A stretch of 64,000 bases of DNA. It comes from Cylindrospermum sp. NIES-4074. GTDB lineage: Bacteria > Cyanobacteriota > Cyanobacteriia > Cyanobacteriales > Nostocaceae. Every line of letters starts with the position of its first letter. The stretch's first letter is position 1. A model generated the notes under the pieces. The model worked only from the letters and a program-made list of their open reading frames with translations. It was not told where the DNA came from and did not search any database. Below are positions 53,218-63,252 of this stretch, one piece after another. Both the position numbers and the translations under genes were made by a program. Where the stretch lies: NCBI GenBank assembly GCA_003994795.1, contig AP018269.1, positions 4,985,677-5,049,676 of the forward strand, given 5' to 3'.

Positions 53218-54164
53218 AATATAGCGATCGCCATCCCCAACCACAGCAAAAAGCAATATCGAGTCAGTTGTAAAGCCTGGTGAATGGAAATTGAGGTAAT
53301 AGGATTGATCGCATCTCCTAAAAGTGGTTTGTGTTTAGCCACCCCACCATACCAATTAGTACCCCCCATCTGCACACCTAAAATAGCAGCATAGGCGCAT
53401 TCACTCCAGCCAGAATTAGGACTAGGATCTTTAACAGCATCCCGGCGACAAATTCGCCAAACATTCAGGGGTTTACCGGATAAAAGCGCTAAAGTCATCA
53501 CCGTTAACCGACAAGGTAGCCAAGTTAAACAATCTTCTAACCGCGCACTAAACCATCCCAAGTAAGTATAGGGTGCTTCTCGATAACCCACCATTGAATC
53601 TAGGGTACTGCTGGCTTTATATGCTAGAGCTAAAGGGGCAGCTCCCACAATAGGCAAAAATCCACCTGCGATCGCATAAAAAAGTGGAGCCATTACCCCA
53701 TCAGTAGCATTTTCTGTCACCGTTTCCAGAACGGCGCGCAAAATTTCTGTTTCTGAGAGGTTTTCTGGATCTCGACCTACATAATTACTTAAAATATGAC
53801 GAGCCTCCCCTAAATCTCCTGCTGTTAAAGGTCGTAAAACATCTATGGCAGCTGCTCGCAAACTTGAAAGTGCAAAACAGCTAGCCAGGAGAATGCTTTG
53901 TAAAGCAATTCCCAACCACGGATGCAACCTACTAGCAGTTTGAATTATTAACCAGCCTGCAAAACCGCTACCAATTATTAAGGTAACGCCTAGCGCAATT
54001 CCAGCTAGGCGCTGTGTTAAAGAACTTTGACAATATTGTAGGGAAAATTTACTCCAGCGAGAAATTATCCACCCCATAACTCGCACCGGGTGAGGCCAAC
54101 CCCAAGGATCACCAACTAAGTAATCTAAGAGCGCCGCAATGATGAAAACAATTGTTGATGTCAT
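53178..54164 (-). CDS. cobD: Adenosylcobinamide-phosphate synthase (CobD/CbiB)
   Basis: 328 residues, membrane protein of cobalamin biosynthesis that joins the aminopropanol arm to adenosylcobyric acid. Signatures: [71 protein letters not shown]. The end ([13 protein letters not shown]) is read from heptamer repeats, so the native C-terminus was probably overwritten or extended by the array. Several hydrophobic helices fit the family. Confidence 0.9.
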   Translation of the reverse strand: MTSTIVFIIAALLDYLVGDPWGWPHPVRVMGWIISRWSKFSLQYCQSSLTQRLAGIALGVTLIIGSGFAGWLIIQTASRLHPWLGIALQSILLASCFALSSLRAAAIDVLRPLTAGDLGEARHILSNYVGRDPENLSETEILRAVLETVTENATDGVMAPLFYAIAGGFLPIVGAAPLALAYKASSTLDSMVGYREAPYTYLGWFSARLEDCLTWLPCRLTVMTLALLSGKPLNVWRICRRDAVKDPSPNSGWSECAYAAILGVQMGGTNWYGGVAKHKPLLGDAINPITSISIHQALQLTRYCFLLWLGMAIAILLVIGHWSLVISH

Positions 54165-54190
54165 TTGTCCTTTGTATGATTGCCAATGAC

Positions 54191-54368
54191 GTAAGTGTTC
54201 AGCCGTCAGCTATCAGCTATCAGCAATTTCAAAGAATTTATGACCATTCTGACAGATAGATTACTAATTGCTTTTGGTATAAGCCTCCTCACCCCAACTC
54301 AAAACCCTTAAACTCAGTCTGAAAACCGATTTTGGCTGACTACTGACCGCTGATAGCTGAATGCTTAC
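54191..54368. repeat. Palindromic-end repeat, family A copy 3
   Basis: Ends GTAAGTGTTCAGC and GCTGAATGCTTAC. The inside shares the CAGCTATCAGCAATTTCAA and AAACCCTTAAACTCAGTCT blocks with copy 1 but lacks its GC-rich insertion. Confidence 0.8.
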
Positions 54369-54375
54369 CCAATGA

Positions 54376-54819
54376 CTAAACCACAAAACTAGCTTCTTGT
54401 CCCATAGAGGCTTGCCAGCTGCGAGCGTCGTAATAGAGGTCTGCCAGAGTAATACTGTACAATGCTTCTTTGAGCTTTTGGTTGAGTCTCTGCCAGAGGG
54501 TAAATGTTACCCAGTCTTCAGCTTGTGTTGGCGCAGTCGTGTTATGGGGTAAGTGAGTCATGCTTTCACCGACTGCCTCCAAAATTTGTCCGATGGAGAT
54601 TTGTAAAGGCTCTCGTGCTAATTGGTAGCCACCAATGCTGCCGCGAATCGATTTCACTAACCCAGCACGACGCATTTCAATCAGCAGCTTTTCTAAATAA
54701 GGAGCGGGGATATCTTGGCGATTGGCGATCGCTTTTACAGATACAGGCCCGTATCCTGGCTGTAAACTCAAATCTAGCAAAGCCTTCACACTATAGTGCC
54801 CTCTAGTCGTTAGTTTCAT
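54376..54819 (-). CDS. Rrf2-family transcriptional regulator
   Basis: 147 residues. MKLTTRGHYSVKALLDLSLQ, PAPYLEKLLIEMRRAGLVKS and RGSIGGYQLAREP make the Rrf2 winged helix. The three cysteines of Fe-S-sensing IscR/NsrR types are absent, so it is not an obvious Fe-S sensor. Target unknown. Confidence 0.9.
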   Translation of the reverse strand: MKLTTRGHYSVKALLDLSLQPGYGPVSVKAIANRQDIPAPYLEKLLIEMRRAGLVKSIRGSIGGYQLAREPLQISIGQILEAVGESMTHLPHNTTAPTQAEDWVTFTLWQRLNQKLKEALYSITLADLYYDARSWQASMGQEASFVV

Positions 54820-55502
54820 TTGTCAGTGTTAAGAAGGGTGTAGGTTGTGGGGAGTGTGGGGAGTGTGCGGAGTGTGGGGGGTGTGGGAATCCCAAATAAT
54901 AATTTTGGGGGATTTAATCAGGAAGAAATTTTGATTTTTCCATAAATAAATTCAGTTGCTCTCACTCCTGTTCGGTGTAGAGTCCGGTGTTTTCCCTTTC
55001 ATCGTGATGTGACTTCATCCCCGAAGGAAGCAACCCTAGTTTAATGATTAATGACTAAGGATCAGGTTTGCTTATCATTTTGTGTCCCAATGATCATCTT
55101 TAGCAAGTAGACAGTTCTTTCGCCTGACTTTAAAAAACTTAAAACTTCTATAGTCTAGCAGTAATTCATAACCTATATATAGTTATCACCATTGCCAGGA
55201 ATCTATTAGACTTTTGGCAAAAGTGGGAGCTTACGGGAAAGGAGCTTACGGGAAAGGGATTGAATTTTCCTTTCCCCTTTCCCCTTTCACCTTTCCCCCC
55301 TCTTGCAAAAGGGACTTTTGCAAGAAATATATTTTATAGAATGTCTTGACAATATTAGTAATTGTGCAACAATTTCGTCTATGAGTGTAATATACTTGTT
55401 CAGGCTGAAATAAAAACTAAAGGATTCTGTTCCTATTAGCTCAACCTCAGCTAAAATAAAATCGATTCAACCACTTCAAACATTCGTTTTCGACCTAAGT
55501 TG
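54820..55502. other. Long intergenic region upstream of the cyAbrB gene
   Basis: 683 bases. A GTGTGGGGA-type heptamer array (about 54848-54888) lies near the Rrf2 gene. At 55210-55330 there are direct words GGAGCTTACGGGAAA (twice) facing CCTTTCCCCTTTCCCC, and TTTTGGCAAAAG facing CTTTTGCAAG, giving a possible long stem. A TTGACA at about 55344 could be a -35 element for the next gene. No gene seen. Confidence 0.45.
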
Positions 55503-55916
55503 ATGCCTAAACAGAAAAAAATTGAACCCCTACTCGGTGAAGAACTGCTCAGAAAAGTCAAGGAGCTAGAGAACGAGAGTAAAGAGGACAAAGCCAAGCA
55601 GTGCGGCTACTATACCGTTACCAAAAACGGTATAGAGCGTGTCAATATGATGAAATTCTTAAATGCCCTAATTGATGCTGAGGGCATTCAGTTAGACAGT
55701 ACGCCTAGTGCCAATGGTCGTGGCGGACGCAGTGCTAGCTATAGAATTAGTGTGCAATCGAATGGTAACTTACTGATAGGTTCAGCTTATACAAAACAGA
55801 TGAATCTTCAACCAGGCGATGAGTTTCTCATCACTTTAGGGAAAAAGCACATTCGACTGCGGCAAGTAGACCCAGAAGATAGAGTAGGCGAGGAAACTGT
55901 AGAAGCTACAGCTTAA
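55503..55916 (+). CDS. cyAbrB-type transcriptional regulator (CalA-like)
   Basis: 137 residues from ATG at 55503. PLLGEELLRKVKELENESKE, KQCGYYTVTKNGIERVNMMK, FLNALIDAEGIQLDS and the C-terminal AbrB-like swapped hairpin (YTKQMNLQPGDEFLITLGKK) match the cyanobacterial AbrB family, unusual in having DNA binding at the C-terminus. Closest by memory to the CalA (cyAbrB1) branch, which controls hydrogenase, superoxide dismutase and carbon/nitrogen genes; not searched. Confidence 0.88.
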   Translation: MPKQKKIEPLLGEELLRKVKELENESKEDKAKQCGYYTVTKNGIERVNMMKFLNALIDAEGIQLDSTPSANGRGGRSASYRISVQSNGNLLIGSAYTKQMNLQPGDEFLITLGKKHIRLRQVDPEDRVGEETVEATA

Positions 55917-56269
55917 TAATATAGTGACTTGTCAATTGTCAGTTGTGAGTCAGTATGGTCTTCTCCCGACGCCAACAGCGTCTCGCAGAAAAGGGGAGCC
56001 ACTGCGGTCTTCTCCCAAAGGGAGAGGCTAGCGCCAAGGGGTTTCCCCAAATGGCGCAAGTGGCGTGAGACGCCAAGGGCGAAGGGGAGCCACTGCGTTT
56101 GATTGCCAGACTTGTATCCCTACGAGGAAACAAGCTACGCGCAGCGTTCTCGCAGTCTTTGCAAGTGGCCTAGTTTCCCCCATGAGCAACTAGCGTTCAC
56201 CGTTCGCGTAGCCACAACCACAGGAGAAAGGTTAGTTGTTAAACTTTTTAACTGACTACTGACCAACCA
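55917..56269. repeat. GC-rich palindromic repeat block
   Basis: About 55955-56215 is composed of interleaved short inverted words (GACGCCAACAGCGTCTCGC, GGCGCAAGTGGCGTGAGACG, GGGAGCCACTGCG twice). Such DNA is typical of Nostoc repeat-rich spacers. No gene. Confidence 0.6.
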
Positions 56270-58174
56270 CTAATGACTAATCGCTATATCTGTTGTTGGT
56301 AAAACTGGTAAATAGTGACGCAGCGCTCTGCGCGTAACTGCCAAATTGCAAGTTAAAGCAATTTGCTCCCTTTCTAGTAAACCCAATATGCGATCAGGGT
56401 TGTCTCGTGCAACCACTGGTAACTGATGCAAACCACGCACAGCCATGCGATCTAAAGCCTCAGATAAGGGTTCATCTTGCCACGCGTAAAGGATTTCAGT
56501 GGTACAAATATCTATGAGATTTTGACTAGATAAATTATCCTGAATTTCTGTAGGCGAATTTGGGTGAGTTTGCCAAAGGGAAAGGGCACGGTTAATATCT
56601 TCTAGAGTCAGAATACCAACTAATTGCTCAGAGTCATCAATTACTAAAGCACTCCTAGTGCGATCGCGTGTCATTTCCATAGCTGCCTCTAACACTCCAA
56701 GAGTAGCAGGCAGCTTTTTTGGATAAGATTGCATAGCATCTTCTACCAAAATTTGCTGTACAATTTCCGCCTGTTCGTCTTTCAATACAGAAAGACCAAT
56801 CTGTTGTAGATTGGAATTAGAGTTAAAAGTCGGCTTAATCCGCTCCACTAGCCACACACTCAAACCCACCGCCGCCATCAAAGGTAAAACAATGCGGTAA
56901 TCGCGGGTTAATTCAAATAGCATTAAAATCGATGTTAACGGCGCTCTCACACTTCCAGCCAAAACCGCAGCCATCCCCACCATTGCGTAAGCTGGAGGAG
57001 CCGCCATCTGTTCACCAATTGTCGGCACTATCAGGGCCAGAACTTTTGCATAAGCCGAACCAAAAGACGCACCTAAAAACATCGCTGGTGCAAACAACCC
57101 ACCTACGAAACCGCTACCGGCACTAATTGCCGTCATCAGCAACTTCATCACCAACAGCACAACTAACAAGTTTAGGGAAAACTCCTGATCTTGCAGCATT
57201 GCTTGGATTGTGCCATAGCCAATGCCCAAAATTTGCGGGTATTGTAAAGCGACTGCACCAACGACGACACCGCCAATAATGGGATGAATGGGCTGAGGAA
57301 TTCGTGCCAAAAAACCAAATCCCGGAACCCGTCCAGCAAAGCAAGCTTTTGCCAACCGAATTGATTCAGTGTAAGTTAGAGAAACTAGACTTGCTCCTAA
57401 ACCCAAGCCCATATACAAAGGTAATTCTAGGGGACTGCGGACTTGGTACACAGGTAACGTAAAAGCAGGTTGTGCCCCCAAAGCAATTTGAGCAATTAAC
57501 GCTGCCACCACTGCGGCTAACAATACTACACTCACGGCTGAAGTAGCGAAGGATGTAGCACCCATCACTACCTCTAAGGCAAAAAACACTCCCGTAATGG
57601 GCGCATTAAAGCCAGCAGCTAAACCAGCGGCAGCACCAGCACCTAAAAGCAATCGCTGTCGCTCTTGAGAGACTTGTAGCGCATCCGATAACAACACCCC
57701 GAAATTTGTGCCAATTTCTACGCTTGGCCCCTCTGGGCCTAAAGAAGCACCACTACCCAAGGAAACAGAGGCGGCCAGCATTTTTGTGACTGGCCGCAGT
57801 TGTTGCTTGACTTCTTTGCCTTGAGAGACGGCGATGAGAGATGAAAGTCCAGGGCCAAAGTCTTGAGTCCGCCAGCGCATTAAGCCGACAATTAATCCGC
57901 CAAGGGTGGGCACACAGGCTAAAGTCCAAGCACCCCAAGAGGCGATCGCGCCCATTAAATTTTCCAGCATTAAATGGTGGATCAGCTCAATTAAAAAGTG
58001 AAACGTAACTACACCCATACCAGTGCTACCACCAATTAGCACTGACAAAAACAGCACACCTATTTCTGGAGATGGTTGAATACGGTTAATCAGGTTAGTT
58101 AAACGGTCGGAAGGTGTAGGAAAAGCAGGTGGTTCCGTTACCTTCCTCAGTTGAGTGGGAGGCAAGAAAGTCAT
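56270..58174 (-). CDS. ClC-type chloride/proton antiporter with CBS domains
   Basis: 634 residues. The ClC core (about 30-430) has GSGASLGPEGPSVEIG (gating Glu in GPEGP), the FNAPITGVFFALE segment and GGLFAPAMFLGASFG. Two CBS domains end the protein (about 480-625; MQSYPKKLPATLGVLEAAME, LVGILTLEDI, LPVVARD, RILGLLEREQ), which often bind adenine nucleotides. Inner-membrane anion transport is expected; exchanger versus channel cannot be decided with certainty. Confidence 0.9.
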   Translation of the reverse strand: MTFLPPTQLRKVTEPPAFPTPSDRLTNLINRIQPSPEIGVLFLSVLIGGSTGMGVVTFHFLIELIHHLMLENLMGAIASWGAWTLACVPTLGGLIVGLMRWRTQDFGPGLSSLIAVSQGKEVKQQLRPVTKMLAASVSLGSGASLGPEGPSVEIGTNFGVLLSDALQVSQERQRLLLGAGAAAGLAAGFNAPITGVFFALEVVMGATSFATSAVSVVLLAAVVAALIAQIALGAQPAFTLPVYQVRSPLELPLYMGLGLGASLVSLTYTESIRLAKACFAGRVPGFGFLARIPQPIHPIIGGVVVGAVALQYPQILGIGYGTIQAMLQDQEFSLNLLVVLLVMKLLMTAISAGSGFVGGLFAPAMFLGASFGSAYAKVLALIVPTIGEQMAAPPAYAMVGMAAVLAGSVRAPLTSILMLFELTRDYRIVLPLMAAVGLSVWLVERIKPTFNSNSNLQQIGLSVLKDEQAEIVQQILVEDAMQSYPKKLPATLGVLEAAMEMTRDRTRSALVIDDSEQLVGILTLEDINRALSLWQTHPNSPTEIQDNLSSQNLIDICTTEILYAWQDEPLSEALDRMAVRGLHQLPVVARDNPDRILGLLEREQIALTCNLAVTRRALRHYLPVLPTTDIAISH

Positions 58175-58647
58175 GGAGAGGCAGGGTAAATGTAAGAAAA
58201 AATTTAAATTTTCATCTGTTACTTCTCATTGTGAGCCATTATTTAGCAACCAGACAACTATGCTTGATTCACTTGATTTACAAAGCTTGGGTAAAAAAAT
58301 GCAACTACTCACAATTTTTGTGGGGAGAATGGTTAAATGGGAGAGAATTAATAGTCAATGGTCAACGAGCAGTGGTAGATGCAGGTGAGCACAGACGGTC
58401 TTCTTTGTAAAGAATATTCCAGTCACACGGTCTTAGTTCATACATCTTGGGTAGGATGTAACAGAGAGTCATCCTCACTTGAATCTAGCTATACTCGTGT
58501 TGCGACCATGTAGCCCTTCTTAACGGATACATTTATGTATAATTTGTAATTTATGCCAAATTATACTAGTAAGTTTCCTAAGTAAGGTGCAAATTTCAAT
58601 ATAGCTATTGTTATAGAGCGAGTAAATGGATTAAGCGGACGAGGTAG
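58175..58647. other. Intergenic region, nothing recognised
   Basis: 473 bases upstream of two divergent genes. Plus-strand open frames here lack ribosome sites and family features. No repeat family or RNA recognised. Confidence 0.4.
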
Positions 58648-59013
58648 ATGAACATACACACCTTTGATAATCATTATGTAACTTGCCCAATTTGCCAAAG
58701 AAATACCAGGACAAAGCCAGTCAAGACTTGTATCGGCCTATTTTCCTGCCCCTATTGCCAAGAACGGCTAGTAGTCTGTAAAAGCGGTCATTACGTCCGT
58801 GATCCGTTTACATTGAGACAGATCATGATCTCTTCAGCGCTGCGTCGTCAAAGTCGGCCTTTAGCTAGGATTATAAGGGATTTTGTTCTCCTCAAGCGTC
58901 CTATGGTAGCTTTGGCTGTGGGCAGTGCAATTTTCTTGAGTATGATTGCTATGACCCAGGAAAGCACGAACTACGACCACCAAGTGATCCCACGAACTGA
59001 GAAAGTTAAATGA
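58648..59013 (+). CDS. Zinc-ribbon membrane protein, unknown
   Basis: 121 residues. Two CxxC pairs (CPICQ at about 13-16 and CPYCQ at about 34-37) form a likely zinc ribbon, a further Cys follows (VVCKSGHYVRDP), and a hydrophobic helix near 85-105 (MVALAVGSAIFLSMIAM) anchors it. Unknown family. Confidence 0.65.
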   Translation: MNIHTFDNHYVTCPICQRNTRTKPVKTCIGLFSCPYCQERLVVCKSGHYVRDPFTLRQIMISSALRRQSRPLARIIRDFVLLKRPMVALAVGSAIFLSMIAMTQESTNYDHQVIPRTEKVK

Positions 59014-59426
59014 AGTAGAAACAGAATTTCTATCAGTGTACATTTTGGTATAAATCGCCTCTTCGTTATTAAACGGCAATATTATATCAAAAAATACTCC
59101 TCTGACACTGTGTCTATAATAGCCCTGTGTTGTATTGTTCCTTTATTGACTAAAAACTAGAGTTTAGAACTTCCGCCGTGAGCGTCAGCCGAACGGTGTG
59201 GAGTTTAGGGATATGGAAGCAGGGGAGAGGGGGAAGAAGAGGAGAGGGGGGAGAGGGGGAAGAGGGGGAAGAGGGGGGGAAATACTTTTTCTCTGTCTTG
59301 TCCCCACACTCCCCACACTCCCCACACTCCCCACACCCCCCACACCCCCCACACTCCACTCAGCACTCAGCACTCAGCACTCAGCACTTTAGCCGAAGCA
59401 CTCAGCACACAGCACACTCCTATTCT
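59014..59426. repeat. Purine-rich and heptamer repeat region
   Basis: About 59218-59280 is a GGGGGAAGA purine run; about 59303-59352 a CCCCACACT heptamer array; about 59357-59400 CAGCACT repeats. Long open frames on both strands here come from the low complexity, not from genes. Confidence 0.75.
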
Positions 59427-61046
59427 CTACAATCTATCAGTGTCTTTGGTAATTAATTGCCAACCTTCAGTTTGATAAACTACCTTGATTGACTGTAGTT
59501 GGAGATTTTCTAGAGCAGATGCATCTAGCAGAAAGTAGGGTTCGCCCAGATGCTGCCAATAATAGTGCAGTTGACTAATAGAAGCAGGGACAATAGTGCG
59601 ATCGCTATAAAAATTCAATGACGGACGATGGTAGGGAAAAGATGTATGTATCGTCCTGACTGCTGGATTTGCCCGCACTATCATGGCAGCAACTGGTTTA
59701 ACTGGATAGGCTTCACCTAATTCCCAAACCCAGTAGTTAGATTTCATCAACAAGAACAGCGAAATATAACTGCCCCAAAACAAAATTTTCAGAAATTGCC
59801 CATCGCCGCGCTCTGCCAAAATAGCTGCTAAAGTCATAGTCAAGGCTACTGCGGCAAAAATCATCTGTAAGTCGGTTTTTGCTGGACTACCCCAACTAAA
59901 ATAAATGCTACCAGCAGAAGCCACTACAGCAAGTATTGCTAAACTAGCCACCCAACTACGGGGATATGATGAGAGTAAAGGCAAGTTTTCTGTTTCTGCT
60001 AGCTGGAAACCAAAAGCTAAGGCTAGACTAGGGTAAATCGGGAACAAGTACCAGGAAAGTTTAGTGTTGATCAGGGAAATTAGCAGCAGATAAACACCAC
60101 TCCACACGATGATGAGTTTTGCCCAGCTAAGATTACGATTTTCCCAGGTTAGGCGGAGGCTTTGCGGTAAAAATAGTAGCCACGGCCATGCCCACTTAAA
60201 AATTTCTATGAGATAGTACCAAGGGGGCCCAGATTTCCCATCAATGACTGTACCGATGGGGTTGAGGGATTTATTGCTCAAGCTAATTTGGATAAAGGTG
60301 TAATCATAGCGTAGTAGCTGGGCGCCATACCAACCAGCAACAGGCAGACTACCGATGAAGATTGCTATCCACAGATATTTACTGGTAAGTAGTCGTGGTG
60401 TATCCCAAAAGAGAAAGACGATCGCCACTGTCCCTAATAACAGGCCAACCATCCCTTTAGTCAGGCAAATCAACCCAAAACCCAGGCCCACACCCAAGCA
60501 ATAACGCAAATCTCGGCGCGATCGCAACACGCACAACATCATCACCATCAAAAAGCTTACCACTGCGCCATCCAACATCGCCAACCGCCCGTGACGCACC
60601 ACAGGTAGCATTGTCAGATAAATCAAAGCACTATAAATAGCTGCCCAGCGGAGACGAAATATTTCTCGCCCAATACAATACAGCAAAGGTACAGAAGTTG
60701 CTGTTAATATTGCCCCCGGTAAGCGTGTTGTCCACTCATTCACACCTCCAAGGGAATAAGCCCAAGCAATTAGCAAATGCATCAGGGGTGGCTGGTTGTG
60801 GTAAGGTTTACCTCCCAAGGTGGGGTAAAGCCAATGCATTGAACCTAATGGGGCCCGCCAAATTTCCCGTGCTACCTGGGCCACTGTGCCTTCATCCCAG
60901 TCTTGTAGCGGCAATCCCCCAAGATTAATGCTAAACAATAACACTGCTGCCAAAAGCAGTACTATCAACCATACCCAATCAACCCATTTATCAATGGCTC
61001 GATGCTGTTTTTCTAGATGACTCCAAATAAAGCTTCCTTCTTGCAT
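59427..61046 (-). CDS. GT39/ArnT-like glycosyltransferase
   Basis: 539 residues with about 11-12 hydrophobic segments. The loop LGGLPLQDWDEGTVAQVARE carries the Asp-Glu pair of the dolichyl-phosphate-mannose and ArnT-like glycosyltransferase superfamily, and LGGKPYHNQPPLMHLLIAWA and TRLPGAILTATSVPLLYCIG follow in the normal order. It moves a sugar from a lipid-phosphate donor to protein or lipid at the outer face. The acceptor is unknown. Confidence 0.88.
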   Translation of the reverse strand: MQEGSFIWSHLEKQHRAIDKWVDWVWLIVLLLAAVLLFSINLGGLPLQDWDEGTVAQVAREIWRAPLGSMHWLYPTLGGKPYHNQPPLMHLLIAWAYSLGGVNEWTTRLPGAILTATSVPLLYCIGREIFRLRWAAIYSALIYLTMLPVVRHGRLAMLDGAVVSFLMVMMLCVLRSRRDLRYCLGVGLGFGLICLTKGMVGLLLGTVAIVFLFWDTPRLLTSKYLWIAIFIGSLPVAGWYGAQLLRYDYTFIQISLSNKSLNPIGTVIDGKSGPPWYYLIEIFKWAWPWLLFLPQSLRLTWENRNLSWAKLIIVWSGVYLLLISLINTKLSWYLFPIYPSLALAFGFQLAETENLPLLSSYPRSWVASLAILAVVASAGSIYFSWGSPAKTDLQMIFAAVALTMTLAAILAERGDGQFLKILFWGSYISLFLLMKSNYWVWELGEAYPVKPVAAMIVRANPAVRTIHTSFPYHRPSLNFYSDRTIVPASISQLHYYWQHLGEPYFLLDASALENLQLQSIKVVYQTEGWQLITKDTDRL

Positions 61047-61303
61047 ATCCTATGATAATCATTTTACTTGCTGGTTCGATTACATAGAGACCGGAGTGAA
61101 TCTCCAATGTTGCCACCCAGTAACAACCTAAAACTGAACAATTGCTAAATCCCAAATTAACTCAGATTCCTTTGAACAGTGATATTTTTTGGCAGGGAAA
61201 TTTTTCTTAGTTAATTGTCAACTAATTTAACAAGCATTTTTCCAGATAAATGATACATATATTACAACTACCAACTAGTTAATTTCCCGTGAGGAGTCTG
61301 TAA

Positions 61304-62911
61304 ATGAGCCTACCTTTTATCTTAGATATTGCCATTGGTTTAGTTTTTATTTACTTAATTTTAAGTTTGTTAGCCTCAGAAATTCAGGAACTGATTACTA
61401 CGGTACTGCAATGGCGTGCTGTTCATCTCAAGAAATCAATTGAAATTCTGATAGCAGGGGATGCAGCCAAGTCAGACGACGATAATGTGATCAAGCTTGT
61501 AAACGACTTGTACGAACATCCTCTAATTAAAAGTGTCAATCAAGAAGCCAAAGGATTTTTAACTACTTTACCTCGCAAGTTTATTTGGTTCTTATCATCT
61601 CTTCCAGTCAAATTATCATTATCTGGAAAAAAGAGAACTAAAAGTATTTTTGGATATACAAAAAATGTACAGGGAAATATTAAAAGTGAAGAGGGAGATC
61701 CAAAATATAAAAAGCGCAGTGCGCCTTCTTACATCCCTGCGGCAACATTTGCTACCACTCTCATGGAGACATTAGGAATACCAACGCTTGTACAAAAATT
61801 AACTGAATCAAGGCTGATAAATTTTAAGGATGAACAGTTACATGAAATACAAAAAATCATCTTGAGACTACAGGAATATGTAGCTAATTTAGCAGATGAA
61901 AAATCAAAGAAATTTTCAGATGATGTTTATGAAGAATTTAAAGATAAAATTGAACAAGGTTTTGGCAAGATTATTGAAGATTTCCAAAAAAATAAAATTA
62001 ATTTAACTACTAGCATTAATCGCATGGCAGTAATTTTGGATAGATATATAGATGCTGTGCAACTAGATATGCCAGAAGATGAATATGCTAAGAAAATCTG
62101 GCAACGATTAATCTTTTTAAGAAAAAATATTTTTGACAATCCTGAACAGACTATCTCACTCAGAGGGTTACGACCTAATATCAACGAACTATTCCAATTA
62201 ATCAATACAAGTAGTAATTTGCACGAAGAATTTAAAAACGAATTTAAGGATAAAAATAGCGAAGCTTATCAAACGTTTGAATATTTCTGTAAAAAGCTTG
62301 ACGATTTTAGTAAAAGATTGCCGCCATCTGTAGTTACTAATATGGCTATGTTAGCCGAGCGTGCTCAGAAAAAAGCTCAATCAACAGAAGAAGGCATTGA
62401 GATATTAAAAAAAGAGATTGAAGAAACATTCGATAACTCAATGGAACGAGCCTCTGGTGTCTACAAACGCAATGCTAAAGGAGTGGCACTTTTAATTGGA
62501 CTTGGCATTGCTGTTTTTGCTAATGCGGATGCATTTCATATCGTTAACAGATTGTCAAAAGATACAGGTATTCGTACTGCCATTGTTAGTAATGCTGGGC
62601 AAATAGTGCAGAAGAACTCATTGGCAGATTTAGAAACTGTGAAAAAGCAAACTGATCAGATTTTGACAGAAGTTAATCTGCCGATTGGTTGGAATGATTT
62701 TAACTTACAACAGCAATTTGGCTGGCAACCAAAGAAAAATAATGGTTTTGCCTTATGGAAAGTTGTAAAGGCAATTCCTGGCTGGATTTTGAGTGCTATT
62801 GCTATTTCTATGGGTGCGCCTTTTTGGTTTGAATTACTGGGTAAAGTTGTGAATGTGCGGAATGCGGGTAAACCACCTGCAACTTCTGCCAAAAGTCAGG
62901 CTGATAATTAG
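61304..62911 (+). CDS. Large membrane protein of unknown function
   Basis: 535 residues. An N-terminal hydrophobic helix (FILDIAIGLVFIYLILSLLA) with ASEIQELITTVLQWRAVHLK, a long soluble mid-part rich in Lys/Glu helices (about 60-390), then two or three membrane helices (GVALLIGLGIAVFANADAFH near 410-430; WILSAIAISMGAPFWFELLG near 496-516). The end motif GAPFWFELLGKVVNVR recalls a widespread bacterial membrane family that I cannot name. GAGGAG lies 10 bases before the ATG. Confidence 0.7.
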   Translation: MSLPFILDIAIGLVFIYLILSLLASEIQELITTVLQWRAVHLKKSIEILIAGDAAKSDDDNVIKLVNDLYEHPLIKSVNQEAKGFLTTLPRKFIWFLSSLPVKLSLSGKKRTKSIFGYTKNVQGNIKSEEGDPKYKKRSAPSYIPAATFATTLMETLGIPTLVQKLTESRLINFKDEQLHEIQKIILRLQEYVANLADEKSKKFSDDVYEEFKDKIEQGFGKIIEDFQKNKINLTTSINRMAVILDRYIDAVQLDMPEDEYAKKIWQRLIFLRKNIFDNPEQTISLRGLRPNINELFQLINTSSNLHEEFKNEFKDKNSEAYQTFEYFCKKLDDFSKRLPPSVVTNMAMLAERAQKKAQSTEEGIEILKKEIEETFDNSMERASGVYKRNAKGVALLIGLGIAVFANADAFHIVNRLSKDTGIRTAIVSNAGQIVQKNSLADLETVKKQTDQILTEVNLPIGWNDFNLQQQFGWQPKKNNGFALWKVVKAIPGWILSAIAISMGAPFWFELLGKVVNVRNAGKPPATSAKSQADN

Positions 62912-63252
62912 GGTTGTGGGGAGTGTGGGGAGTGTGGGGAGTGTGGGGGGTGTGGGGACAATACGGTTCGGATAAGATCCCCCCGCCTGTGGCGACCCCC
63001 TTAAAAAGGGGGTAAAAGAGAGTTTAAAGCCCCCCTTTTTAAGGGGAGCCAGTTGCGTGGGCGGGTTTCCCGACTTGAGCAAACTGGCGTGGGTTGGGGG
63101 GATCTTCGATAGATTCAAACGTTAACCGAACCGTATTGGGTGTGGGGAGTGAGAGATATTAAATATTATTCTTCTGCTTCCCCATCTCCCCACTCTCCCC
63201 ACTCTTCCCCCTCTCCCCTGCTTACCTGCATCATGACTAAAGGATGTATCTG
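62912..63252. repeat. Heptamer array and family B element
   Basis: A GTGGGGA array (62917-62957) is followed by outer inverted words AATACGGTTCGG (62960-62971) and CCGAACCGTATT (63126-63137) that bracket the AGATCCCCCC-ended element (62975-63105). The right side is a CCCCACTCT/CTCCCC low-complexity tail. Confidence 0.8.
62975..63105. repeat. AGATCCCCCC-ended repeat, family B copy 3
   Basis: AGATCCCCCCGCCTGTGGCG at the left, GGGGGGATCT at the right, with CCCCCTTAAAAAGGGGGT inside. The left 40 bases are nearly identical to 12919-12958. Confidence 0.85.

Noticed and set aside
54960-55030. tRNA-like or riboswitch-like sequence near GTTCGGTGTAGAGTCC
   Set aside because: No cloverleaf or conserved core could be drawn.
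59150-59456. Gly/Ser/Pro-rich frames on both strands
   Set aside because: Purine tract and heptamer arrays produce them; no start signals.
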